From contig NZ_AVPS01000001.1 in assembly GCF_000768345.1 (NCBI RefSeq), positions 186,001-250,000 on the forward strand: DNA of 64,000 bases, given 5' to 3'. The stretch comes from Lysobacter concretionis Ko07 = DSM 16239 (GTDB lineage Bacteria > Pseudomonadota > Gammaproteobacteria > Xanthomonadales > Xanthomonadaceae). Positions within the stretch are counted from its first letter, which is position 1. Every line of letters starts with the position of its first letter. The position numbers and the translations under genes are program-made. The notes beneath the pieces were generated by a model, which did no database searches, was not told the origin of the DNA, and worked only from the letters and a program-made list of their open reading frames with translations. Shown one piece after another: positions 28,946-37,713 of this stretch.

Positions 28946-29614
28946 ATGAACGACAAGGGCCCCATGGACCAGCCGGTGTCGCTGATGTCGCGACTCGCGG
29001 ACTGGATCGCCATGCCGGAGCAGATGCATGGCACCTCGATCACCGAGGTGGAGCTGGCGGCGATCTTCGGCGTCAGCCGCACGCCGCTGCGCGAGGCGCT
29101 GAACTTCGCCAGCGCGATCGGCCTGCTGCGACGCGAGCGCAACCGCTCGATCCAGATCCCGCCGCTGTCGGGCGAGGACATGCTGCAGCTCTCGCTCACG
29201 CGTGAGGCGCTCGAAGCGTTGGTGACCTTCCAGACGGCCAGTCGGATCGTCGCCGGCGAGGTCTCGATCGAAGGATTGGAGAAGCTCAACCAGCGCATGA
29301 ACGCCTTGGCGGCGATCGGCGATACCGGCGTTCTGCTCGGCACGGGCCTGGATTTCCACGAATTCATCCGCGTGCACTCCGGCAATCATGTCGCGGCGGG
29401 GCTGCTCAGGCAGCTGATGCTGCGCATGGAACGTTACCGGCAGTGCATCCGCACGCTGGAAGGCCGCTCCAGCCACATCGTCCACGAACACGACGGGATC
29501 CTGGATGCCATCCGCAATGGCGATCCGGAAGGCGCCGCGAAGGCGGCGCGCGAGCACGTTGCGAACGCACGCGAGTCCTATCGCGTTGAACTGGCAAAAC
29601 ACGGTTTGTTCTGA
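28946..29614 (+). CDS. GntR family regulator, FCD (FadR) subfamily
   Basis: A 222-residue regulator. The winged helix (about 12-70) contains ITEVELAAIFGVSRTPLREALN and a wing GLLRRERNRSIQIPPL. The FCD all-helical effector domain follows, with DFHEFIRVHSGN and the metal-type HEHDGILDAIRNGD near the C-terminus. A GGAAGGAG ribosome site precedes the ATG, 16 bp after the ATPase gene. It most probably binds the palindromes at 25603 and 34364, regulating transporter and receptor together; effector unknown. Confidence 0.92.
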   Translation: MNDKGPMDQPVSLMSRLADWIAMPEQMHGTSITEVELAAIFGVSRTPLREALNFASAIGLLRRERNRSIQIPPLSGEDMLQLSLTREALEALVTFQTASRIVAGEVSIEGLEKLNQRMNALAAIGDTGVLLGTGLDFHEFIRVHSGNHVAAGLLRQLMLRMERYRQCIRTLEGRSSHIVHEHDGILDAIRNGDPEGAAKAAREHVANARESYRVELAKHGLF

Positions 29615-29682
29615 CCGACAGTTGTAAATCCGGCGGTCTGTACCGCCCCCGTTTCCGGCAACACCCCAGGGGAGTAGATGTG

Positions 29683-31263
29683 ATGACCTGTAGCAAGACC
29701 CGAACGATCCTCCGCGGCTCGCTGAAGCTGGTCGCCACCGCGTTGCTGGCGATGGCGGCGACCGGGGTTGTGATGGCCGCGCCGAAATCCGCGCCGCTGT
29801 CGCAGTTCAAGCTCTATGACCTCGGCCGCAACGATCTGGGCGCCAAAGACGGCGACAGCACCATCAGCCGGCAGCAGGCGATGGAGGACCTGGACGCGCT
29901 GGGGGATGCCATCGAGGGCAACAGCTCCTATATCTGGTCCACCACCTTCCCTTATCGCGATGTGATCGAAGGCATGAAGGCGCAACTGCCGGGCAAGGTC
30001 TCGGTCAATGGTCTTTCGACGCAGATCAACAAGTTCGTGCGCCTGTTCGGCGACGATCATGCGCAGGTGGTCGAGTGGACCAAACGCATTCCTCAGGGCA
30101 GCCTGCCCTTCCAGTTCGGCAAGGCCGACACCCGGTACTTTTTGTTCACGCTGGATCCGGCGGGGTTCGTCAATCCGGACTACCCGTATGTGCGTTCGAT
30201 CGACGGCGTGCTGATCGATGAATGGGTGCGCGTGGCCGGCGACATCGGGCAGGGTCCCTACAGCGCCACCGCGGCGCGCGAATCGCGCGGCTACCGCCTG
30301 CTGCCATACGTGGATTACCTGCGCCGCGAGATGGGTCTGCCGGTCAAGCCCGAAGCCGTGCTGGAAATGGTGTCGGAGAACGGCCGTGAATCCACCCGCA
30401 TGACGGTGCCGGTGGCCAAGGCGCCCGTTGAGCGGGATCTGGGTACGTTCCGCCTGCCCGATGAAAGCCGCTTGCTGGAAGGCAATGTCGGCTACCTGCG
30501 CGTGCCGGCGCACACGGGCGAGAAGGCCAAACAGTTCATCGCCACGGTCGACACGACGATGGCAGGCTTTCGCGACACCGACGCGCTGATCATCGACGCG
30601 CGCATGAGCGGCGGCGGCGCGCGGCGTGTTCTCAACTCGCTTTTCCCGTACCTCATGAAGCCGGACGACAAGCCGTACGTCTTCAACCTCGTCAAGCTGC
30701 GCCTGCCCGAGCACGATCCCGACTTCGGTCCGTTGGCGGTGTTCGATGACGACGCCAAGCGCTTCCTCTACGTGCCCAACCCGGCCAATCCGGAAAATGA
30801 GGCCGAAGCCTACCGCGAGTTCGCCGGGTCCTTCCATCCGGTATGGAACCCGCCGGCAGAGAAGTTCACTGACTGGTACTTCATGACCCAGCGTCCGCGC
30901 GCCGACAAGCCGCACTACGACAAGCCGGTGTACATGCTGGTGGACTGGGGCGTAGGCAGCGCGGGCGATATCTTCGCCTCGGCCTTCAAGGGCTGGCGCA
31001 ACGTGACCATGCTCGGCACGCCGACCATGGGCCGCAGCGGACAGGGCGTGGTGTTCCCGTTGCCCCACAGCAAGCTGGGCGTGAACCTGTCGACGATGGC
31101 GTCCTTCCAGAAGACCGGTGAGCGTTACGACACGGCCGGTATCCGCCCGGACATCCTGGTCGAACCGGTCCCGACCGACTGGTTTGGCGCCAGCGACACC
31201 ATGCTCGACCGCACCCGGGCAATGATCGCCGCCAGACTGGCGGACGAGGCTGCAGCCAGATGA
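29683..31263 (+). CDS. Secreted S41 (C-terminal-processing-like) peptidase
   Basis: An exported serine hydrolase of 526 residues. The signal peptide is SLKLVATALLAMAATGVVMA, cut near AAP. The S41 core includes GNVGYLRVPAHTGEKAKQ, ALIIDARMSGGGARRVLNS and the nucleophile block VDWGVGSAGDIFASAF with Ser426. The residue 25 positions on, Lys in the Tsp/CtpA dyad, is Arg451 here. A PDZ domain is not obvious. The ribosome site AGGGGAG lies before ATG 29683 (a GTG one codon earlier is possible). Its last codon overlaps the M20 gene. Confidence 0.85.
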   Translation: MTCSKTRTILRGSLKLVATALLAMAATGVVMAAPKSAPLSQFKLYDLGRNDLGAKDGDSTISRQQAMEDLDALGDAIEGNSSYIWSTTFPYRDVIEGMKAQLPGKVSVNGLSTQINKFVRLFGDDHAQVVEWTKRIPQGSLPFQFGKADTRYFLFTLDPAGFVNPDYPYVRSIDGVLIDEWVRVAGDIGQGPYSATAARESRGYRLLPYVDYLRREMGLPVKPEAVLEMVSENGRESTRMTVPVAKAPVERDLGTFRLPDESRLLEGNVGYLRVPAHTGEKAKQFIATVDTTMAGFRDTDALIIDARMSGGGARRVLNSLFPYLMKPDDKPYVFNLVKLRLPEHDPDFGPLAVFDDDAKRFLYVPNPANPENEAEAYREFAGSFHPVWNPPAEKFTDWYFMTQRPRADKPHYDKPVYMLVDWGVGSAGDIFASAFKGWRNVTMLGTPTMGRSGQGVVFPLPHSKLGVNLSTMASFQKTGERYDTAGIRPDILVEPVPTDWFGASDTMLDRTRAMIAARLADEAAAR

Positions 31264-32741
31264 GCCATCGTGGTTTGTCGCGTCGGAATGGTCGCGCCAT
31301 CGGCAGTCGGCGTCTGGTCCTGATATCGGCCCTGGCGGTTGCGTCGTCCGTGTGGGCGGGAGATGCCACCCTGCCGGTCGTGCCCGGGCCAACGGACGCC
31401 GACCGCCTGCAGGCGCGCGAATTGATCGAGCAACTGATCCGTCTCCCGACCGCCAAGGGCAACGGCCAGGTGCCGGTGCTCGCGGAATTGCTCTCGCAGC
31501 GCTTCCTCGACGCGGGCTTCGCCGCGGGTGACATACAGATCGTGCCGGTTGACAGCGATGTCGACACCACGGCTGCGCTGATCGTGCGCTATCCGGGCCG
31601 TGCCCGCAGCACGCTGCGTCCGGTGGCGATACTGGGGCACATGGACGTGGTCGGCGCCGTGGCATCCAATTGGTCGGTCGATCCGTTCGCGCCGGTCGAG
31701 AAGGACGGCTATCTGTACGGGCGCGGCAGCATCGACAACAAGGCGCAGCTGGCGCTGGTCGCCACCACCTTCATCCGCCTGAAGCGGGCCGACTGGGTGC
31801 CGGAGCGCGATCTGGTGCTGGCGCTGTCGGGCGACGAGGAATCCGGGAGCCAGACCACGCAGCTGCTGACCAGGCACCCCTGGATCCGGTCCGCTGAGTT
31901 CGCGCTCAACGCCGACTCGGGCACCGGCGACATGGATGCCGATGGTTCGAACAAGGCCTTCTATATCCAGGCGGCGGAGAAGACCTCCGTCAGCTACAGG
32001 GTGGACACCCGCAACAGCGGCGGCCACAGCTCGGTGCCGCGTCCGGACAACGCGCTCTACGACATGGCCGTGGCCATCCGCGCGTTGCAGGCGCTGCGCT
32101 TCCCGGTGCAGTTCAACGAGATCAACCGCGCCATGGTGGCCGAGCTGGTCGCCAAGCGCGGCGGCGATCTCGGCCGGGCGTTCCAGACCTTGCTGGATGA
32201 CCCCGGCGATGCCGCGGCGCGTGCCGTCGTGGAGCAGTCGCCGGAGGACGCCCACGTGCTGTGGACGACCTGCGTGCCGACGATGATCGAGGGCGGCAAT
32301 GCGCGCAACGCGTTGCCGCAGAACGCCAGTCTCACCGTGCATTGCCGGATATTCCCCGGCGTGTCGCCCGACTCGGTGCGCGAGACCCTGGCCGCCGCGG
32401 TCGCGCCCGCGGACGCCGAGGTCAGCATTGATGCCGCGCGCGCATCCAGCCCGGCCTCACCCATCCATCCGGCGTTGTTCAACGCGGTGCGCAAGGCGGT
32501 GGACGCCAACTACCCGGGCGCCACGCTCACGCCCCAGATGTCGTCCGGCGGCACCGATGGGCGCTATTTCCGCATAGCCGGTATTCCGACCTACGGGGTC
32601 GGCAGCCTGGTGCAGGTGGATCCCGACGACGATCGGGCGCACGGCATCGACGAGCGCGTCCGGCTGGATTCGTTCGCGCGGGAACTCGATTTCTGGGACG
32701 TGCTGCTGAAGGACATCGCAGGCCCCCGGTCACATCCCTAG
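31260..32741 (+). CDS. Exported M20 family metallopeptidase
   Basis: A 493-residue zinc peptidase with an N-terminal signal sequence (VLISALAVASSVWA). Metal and catalytic residues are His127 and Asp129 in LGHMDVVG, Asp159 in GRGSIDNKAQ, Glu193/Glu194 in GDEESGS, the Asp in LNADSG and a late His in RAHGIDERV. The dimerisation 'lid' lies between. M20 enzymes trim dipeptides or N-acyl amino acids. Start and stop overlap the S41 gene (ATGA), implying the two enzymes act on one substrate in the periplasm. Confidence 0.9.
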   Translation: MSHRGLSRRNGRAIGSRRLVLISALAVASSVWAGDATLPVVPGPTDADRLQARELIEQLIRLPTAKGNGQVPVLAELLSQRFLDAGFAAGDIQIVPVDSDVDTTAALIVRYPGRARSTLRPVAILGHMDVVGAVASNWSVDPFAPVEKDGYLYGRGSIDNKAQLALVATTFIRLKRADWVPERDLVLALSGDEESGSQTTQLLTRHPWIRSAEFALNADSGTGDMDADGSNKAFYIQAAEKTSVSYRVDTRNSGGHSSVPRPDNALYDMAVAIRALQALRFPVQFNEINRAMVAELVAKRGGDLGRAFQTLLDDPGDAAARAVVEQSPEDAHVLWTTCVPTMIEGGNARNALPQNASLTVHCRIFPGVSPDSVRETLAAAVAPADAEVSIDAARASSPASPIHPALFNAVRKAVDANYPGATLTPQMSSGGTDGRYFRIAGIPTYGVGSLVQVDPDDDRAHGIDERVRLDSFARELDFWDVLLKDIAGPRSHP

Positions 32742-32795
32742 GATCCGCGCAGCGGGCCCGGGGCAAGCAGTCACAGCATCAACGGAGCAAGAACA

Positions 32796-34091
32796 TTGCA
32801 GCAACACAACACGATGCCGGAAACGGCTGAATCCACGCGCATGGTGGAATGCCCGGTATCGCGGGTCGGCGACGGCAGCGCGCACCACTTCTTCGGTTAC
32901 TACAACAAGCCGGTCTGGAGCGCCGACGGAACCCGCATGTTGGCCAACCGCGTCGACGTGATGCAGGGCGAGCTGGGCGTGCACTTTGCGGCCCAGGTCG
33001 GCTATTTCGACATGGCCGATGGCGGCACCTTCCACGCCTTAGGCGAAACCACCACCTGGAACTTCCAGATGGGCTGCCAACTGCAGTGGCTGGAGAACAC
33101 GCCCTCCAGCGTGATCTTCAATACCCGCAGCTTCGACACCAAGGACGTCTACCCGGATTTCGGCTCGACCATCGTCGATCTCGAGACCGGCGTGCGCCGC
33201 ACGTTGCCGTTGCCCGTATACGTGGTGGCGCCCAGCGGCGAATACGCGCTGTGCATCGACTACGACCGCCTGCAGCAGGCGCACCCGACCATTGGCTATT
33301 TTCCGCACACGCCGCGCCTGCCGCTGCCGCTGGCGCCGGCCGACGAGGGCATCCGCCGGATGGATCTGGGCACGGGTGAGCACACCCTCATTGTGACGAT
33401 GGAGCAGCTGCGCAGCTTCCAGCCGGTCGGCTCCATGGAAAACGCCTTCCACTGGGTCACACACCTGGAGATCGCGCCGGGGTCGGAGCGCTTCCTGTTC
33501 CTGCACCGCTGGACGGAGTGCTTCGAGGACGAGATGCGCTGGTTGCACCGCCTGTTCACGGTCAACACCGATGGCAGCGGATTGCGGCTGCTCGAGTGCG
33601 GTGACCACCCGCTGCCGCCGCTGGGCGCTCCGCCGGCCGGCATCTTCGATTACGAGAAGGCGATCTGGCAGCTCTCGCATCCGACTTGGCGCGACGATCA
33701 CCACGTGATGATCTGGGGCCCGCACGACGCACAGGCCAATTACCACCTCTACGACGACCGTACCGGTCAGGTGGAGGTGGTCGGCCGCGGCGTGCTGACC
33801 GAGAACGGGCACATGACGTACTCGCCGGACAAGCGCTGGATCCTCTCGGACACCTATCCGGACGACGAGGACCATCGCCTGCTGATCCTGTTCGACACGC
33901 AGACCGGGCAGCGCATCGACATCGGGCGTTTCTACACCGATCCGGCGCTGGGCAAGATCAACCGCTGCGACCTGCATCCGCGCTGGAGCCGTTGCGGCGG
34001 CATGGTCTGCATCGACTCGGTGCACGACAGGGAGCGGCAACTGTACGTCGTGGATGTGCGCGCCGTGGTCGGCAACACCGGGAACGGCTGA
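32796..34091 (+). CDS. Beta-propeller-like protein of unknown function
   Basis: A 431-residue protein, not confidently recognised. Repeated blade-like units can be seen (HHFFGYYNKPVWSADGTRML, GSTIVDLETGVRRTLPLP, YHLYDDRTGQVEVVG, LILFDTQTGQRIDIG), resembling TolB/oligogalacturonate-lyase-type propellers. Conserved-looking histidines occur in AFHWVTHLE, TENGHMTYSP and RCDLHPRWSRCGG. There is no signal peptide, so it is probably cytoplasmic. The start is TTG at 32796, which has GGAG 8 nt upstream; the first ATG (32814) lacks a site. It follows the M20 gene by 54 bp. Confidence 0.6.
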   Translation: MQQHNTMPETAESTRMVECPVSRVGDGSAHHFFGYYNKPVWSADGTRMLANRVDVMQGELGVHFAAQVGYFDMADGGTFHALGETTTWNFQMGCQLQWLENTPSSVIFNTRSFDTKDVYPDFGSTIVDLETGVRRTLPLPVYVVAPSGEYALCIDYDRLQQAHPTIGYFPHTPRLPLPLAPADEGIRRMDLGTGEHTLIVTMEQLRSFQPVGSMENAFHWVTHLEIAPGSERFLFLHRWTECFEDEMRWLHRLFTVNTDGSGLRLLECGDHPLPPLGAPPAGIFDYEKAIWQLSHPTWRDDHHVMIWGPHDAQANYHLYDDRTGQVEVVGRGVLTENGHMTYSPDKRWILSDTYPDDEDHRLLILFDTQTGQRIDIGRFYTDPALGKINRCDLHPRWSRCGGMVCIDSVHDRERQLYVVDVRAVVGNTGNG

Positions 34092-34363
34092 TTCCGGACC
34101 GGCCTCGCGCCGGACGCTGTCGGGTGGCTGCAGGCCGGCTGCCCGATGGCTCTTCCTTTCCGTCCGGAGGGCCCGGCGGATATCGATATCGACTGCGTGC
34201 CGCAAGGACGCCGCGCTGGGGAAACTCCGGCGCACAACGTGCGCCTACGGAGCCGTCTGCCGGTAGCGCGCATGACTGCGCCGCACGTGGCCCGCCTCAT
34301 CCCTCGTTGCAAATGCCCATCGCGACAGGGCGCCGGAACAGGTGCCATGTCTCCTTCGGCCTA
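34092..34363. other. Intergenic region before the TonB receptor promoter
   Basis: No gene seen. It contains a short palindrome GATATCGATATC at 34178-34189 but no terminator with a T-run. Confidence 0.5.
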
Positions 34364-34393
34364 TTGATTGTATGCCAGTATATTTGTATACAT
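34364..34393 (+). promoter_or_regulatory. Promoter and GntR-type operator of the TonB receptor gene
   Basis: TTGATT (34364-34369), 17 nt, TATACA (34387-34392): the same hexamers and spacing as the ABC-operon promoter. Two boxes overlie it, TTGTATGCCA (34368-34377) and TTGTATACAT (34384-34393), centres 16 bp apart as at 25612/25628. The leader to the ATG is about 80 nt. Confidence 0.72.
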
Positions 34394-34476
34394 TCGATCC
34401 GGGACGACAAAACCACCCCTGCCGCGTTGCCGTCAGGGTCCTGTACGCGACACAAATTCAATTGAAGGGGAGTGTG

Positions 34477-37400
34477 ATGGGACGCAAGACCAGCAAGCTG
34501 TTTGAGGCCATTTCCGTTGCGTTGATCATCGGCGTGGGCGCGCCGGCGATGGCGATTGCCGCGCCGCAGGATCAGGGCGCCGCTCCCGCGAAGCCCGCCA
34601 AGTCGGACGTCACCTATCTGGATGGCGTCTCGGTCACCGGTTCACGCATCCGCCAGGTGGATACCGAAACCGCCCAGCCGATCCAGCTCATCAGCCGCGA
34701 AGACATCGAGAAGCAGGGCTTCCAGAGCGTCGGCGACATCCTCCAGAACATCACCGCGACCGGCAATCCGCCGCTCAGCCGCGCCAGCCCCAGCAGCTCC
34801 GGCCCGAACGCCGGCGGTACCTACATCAGCTTGCGTGACCTGGGTGCCGAGCGCACCTTGGTGCTGCTCAACGGCAAGCGCATGGGCGTGGGTGTCAACG
34901 GTCGCGCGGACCTGTCGCTGATCCCCGTTGCGGCGGTGCAAAGCATCGAGGTGCTGAAGGACGGTGCCTCGTCGACCTATGGTTCCGATGCCATCGCCGG
35001 CGTGATCAACATCATCACCCGCAGCAACTTCGATGGCAGCTCCATCAGCGCCTACTACGGCCAGTACGATGAAGGCGATGGCGCGGTGAAGAAGGTCGAG
35101 TTCGTCACCGGCATCAAGGGCGAGCGCAGCGCGCTGACGTTTGCCGCCGAGTGGGCGGAGGAAGACCGCGTGGCGGCGGCGGATCGTCCGTGGAGCCGTT
35201 TCCCGCGCTCGCACCTGCACCCCGACCGCGACTGGAGCACCACCAGCGACCAGGGCGGCTTCGTGAGCCGTCCGTCGCAGGCGCTTCCCAATGTGAAGTA
35301 CAGCGGCAACACCCGGGTGATGCTGCGTCCGGGCGGTGATCCGATGAACCCGACCGACTACATCAACCAGAACACCGACACCGGCCGCTGTGCGCCGAAC
35401 TCGCTGGCCAACCCGGGCCCCGGCACCTGCACTCCCGGATCCATCGAAGGCAAGCACAACTCCCAGGAACTGGCCGACACGCTGATTCCGCGCAACTGGC
35501 ATTCGGTCTATGCCGACGGCATCTTCGAGTTGACCGACCGGCTGCGCCTGACCAGCAACGTGCTGTACACCGAGCGCTCCAGCACACGCTTGACCTCCGG
35601 ACGTCCGCTGCAGGCCAACCGCTACGGCATCCCGGTTTCCGGGGACAGCTACTTCAACCCTGTCGGCGAAGACATCGACAACTGGTGGCGCCGTACCCAG
35701 GAGGTTCCCCGAGAGACCCGCAACGACCTGCGGACCGTGCGGTTCGCGGCGGCGCTGGAAGGCAGCTTCGAAATCGGCGAGCGCTGGTTCGATTGGGACG
35801 TCTCCCACGTCCACAACAAGAACAACCTCGAGATGTCGAGCGGGTCGGACATGGGGCTGGACCGCATCGCCGCCGCAGTCGGCCCGTCCTTCCGTGACCC
35901 GGCCAGCGGCAAGCTGGTCTGCGGTACCCCGACCGCACCGATCGCCGGCTGCGTGCCGTGGAACCCGTTCATCCACTACGGCACCGTTGCCGAGGGCGGC
36001 CTGACCGGCAACCAGGCGTTGCAGGACTACCTGTTCCACATCGAGCAGGACCGCGGCTCGACCGCCACGTCGGTGCTGTCGGCCAACCTCTCCGGCAGCC
36101 TGATGGAGTTGCCGGCGGGCGAGCTGGGCTTCGCGGTCGGCGTCGAGCGCCGCAAGGAGAGCGGCTCGTTCGTCCCCGACGCGATGTCGGTCAGCGGACT
36201 TTCGACCAACCAGGGTGACAACCCGACCCGCGGCGAATACTCGGTCCAGGAACTGTATGCCGAGCTCCAGCTGCCGGTGCTGGCCGAGTTGCCGTTCGCG
36301 AAGGAGCTGACGCTCAACCTGGCCACGCGTTACTCGGACTACGACACCTTCGGCAGCACGAGCAACCACAAGCTAGGCCTGAAGTGGAAGCCGATCGATC
36401 AGCTGCTGCTGCGCGCCACGATTGCCGACGGCTTCCGCGCCCCGACCATCGCCGACATGTTCGGAGGCACTGCCGAGACCGCATCGGTGTTCACCGATCC
36501 CTGCGACGTGGTGTACGGCAGCTCGGCGACCAACCCGACGACCCGCGCCAACTGCCGCGCCGATCTGGGCACGGCGGCGGACACCTTCCGCCAGCTCAAC
36601 TCGGCGGGCAATCCGGTGACTTCGCCGAACTCCAACTCGCCCACGCCGTTCTTCTCCGGCTCCAACCCGTCGCTGGATCCTGAGATGTCGCGCTCCAAGA
36701 CCATTGGTGTGGTCTGGAGCCCGTCGTTCCTAAAGGGCTTCAACGTCGCCCTGGACTGGTGGAACATCCGCATCACCGACACCATCGTCAGCGACACCCC
36801 CAAGGCGATGCTGGATGACTGCTACGTGCTCGGCATCGCCGATCGTTGTGGCATGCGTCCGGGCAACGGCTTTGGTCGCGATCCGGTCAACGGCACGGTC
36901 ACCAGCATGTACTTCGGCGACACCAACGCCGGCTTCCGCGACGTGGAAGGTTACGACCTGGACCTCTCCTACCGTTTCAGCGTGGGCGACTACGGTGATT
37001 TTCGCGTGCAATCCAGTTCGACCTACATGGTCCAGGACCTGCGCACCAGCACCAACCTGCCTCAGCTTCCCCTGTCCACCATCGGCTGGGGGCCGGATTT
37101 CCGCCTTCGCTCGAACCTGAGCGTGGGTTGGGAGAAGGGCGCCTACGGTGCGAGCTTCAGCAGCCGCTACTTCTCGTCGATGCGTGAGACCTGCATCTTC
37201 TTCACCCCGAGTCCGGCCGGTGTGCCGCCGGTGACCGAGCCGCACCTGGAGTGCAACGAGATCGTTTGGGCGCCGACCGGCGTGATCGGGGCCGATGGCG
37301 TCCCCCAGAGCCAGATCTCGCGTCGCCGCAAGGTGGGCTCCAACACTTTCCACGACGTGCAGTTCCGCTACCAGACGCCGTGGGACGCAAGAATCACCTT

Positions 37401-37527
37401 GGGCGTGAACAACGTGTTCAAGAAGGAAGGCCCGGTCATGTACTCGTTCCCCTCTTCGGGCTCGGCGTACTACGGCGGCTTCGACCAAGGCCGGTTCCTG
37501 TACGCGCGCTACACCCAGTCGTTCTGA
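34477..37527 (+). CDS. TonB-dependent outer-membrane receptor
   Basis: A 1016-residue receptor. The signal peptide ends near AMAIA-APQD; a TonB-box-like segment precedes GVSVTGSRI. The plug domain carries QPIQLISREDIEKQGFQSVG, LRDLGAERTLVLLNGKR and VEVLKDGASSTYGSDAIAGV-type blocks. The 22-strand barrel includes GFRAPTIADMFGG and ends in ...YTQSF with terminal Phe. No N-terminal signalling extension. A GAAGGGGA ribosome site precedes the ATG. The shared promoter layout with the ABC operon and the neighbouring peptidases suggest a peptide or amino-acid conjugate ligand. Confidence 0.95.
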   Translation: MGRKTSKLFEAISVALIIGVGAPAMAIAAPQDQGAAPAKPAKSDVTYLDGVSVTGSRIRQVDTETAQPIQLISREDIEKQGFQSVGDILQNITATGNPPLSRASPSSSGPNAGGTYISLRDLGAERTLVLLNGKRMGVGVNGRADLSLIPVAAVQSIEVLKDGASSTYGSDAIAGVINIITRSNFDGSSISAYYGQYDEGDGAVKKVEFVTGIKGERSALTFAAEWAEEDRVAAADRPWSRFPRSHLHPDRDWSTTSDQGGFVSRPSQALPNVKYSGNTRVMLRPGGDPMNPTDYINQNTDTGRCAPNSLANPGPGTCTPGSIEGKHNSQELADTLIPRNWHSVYADGIFELTDRLRLTSNVLYTERSSTRLTSGRPLQANRYGIPVSGDSYFNPVGEDIDNWWRRTQEVPRETRNDLRTVRFAAALEGSFEIGERWFDWDVSHVHNKNNLEMSSGSDMGLDRIAAAVGPSFRDPASGKLVCGTPTAPIAGCVPWNPFIHYGTVAEGGLTGNQALQDYLFHIEQDRGSTATSVLSANLSGSLMELPAGELGFAVGVERRKESGSFVPDAMSVSGLSTNQGDNPTRGEYSVQELYAELQLPVLAELPFAKELTLNLATRYSDYDTFGSTSNHKLGLKWKPIDQLLLRATIADGFRAPTIADMFGGTAETASVFTDPCDVVYGSSATNPTTRANCRADLGTAADTFRQLNSAGNPVTSPNSNSPTPFFSGSNPSLDPEMSRSKTIGVVWSPSFLKGFNVALDWWNIRITDTIVSDTPKAMLDDCYVLGIADRCGMRPGNGFGRDPVNGTVTSMYFGDTNAGFRDVEGYDLDLSYRFSVGDYGDFRVQSSSTYMVQDLRTSTNLPQLPLSTIGWGPDFRLRSNLSVGWEKGAYGASFSSRYFSSMRETCIFFTPSPAGVPPVTEPHLECNEIVWAPTGVIGADGVPQSQISRRRKVGSNTFHDVQFRYQTPWDARITLGVNNVFKKEGPVMYSFPSSGSAYYGGFDQGRFLYARYTQSF

Positions 37528-37713
37528 CCGCTGCCCCTCCCCTCCGCCAGCCGGCCTCATCCCATTGAGGCCCGGCTGATGGCGGTGGCCACCAAAACCG
37601 GCTTGCCGGAGAGCCGGCCATCGACTCCCGAGCCGGGCGGTCGGCGGGGAAAGGGAATGGCCGTGCCGGCCGGCGGGTAACCTAGAACATTCGTCGATCA
37701 CCCCGGAGCGTCC

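Noticed and set aside
29632-29647. Hairpin GGCGGT-CTGT-ACCGCC between the GntR and S41 genes as a terminator
   Set aside because: The 6-bp stem is followed by C-rich sequence, not T residues; the genes may be co-transcribed.
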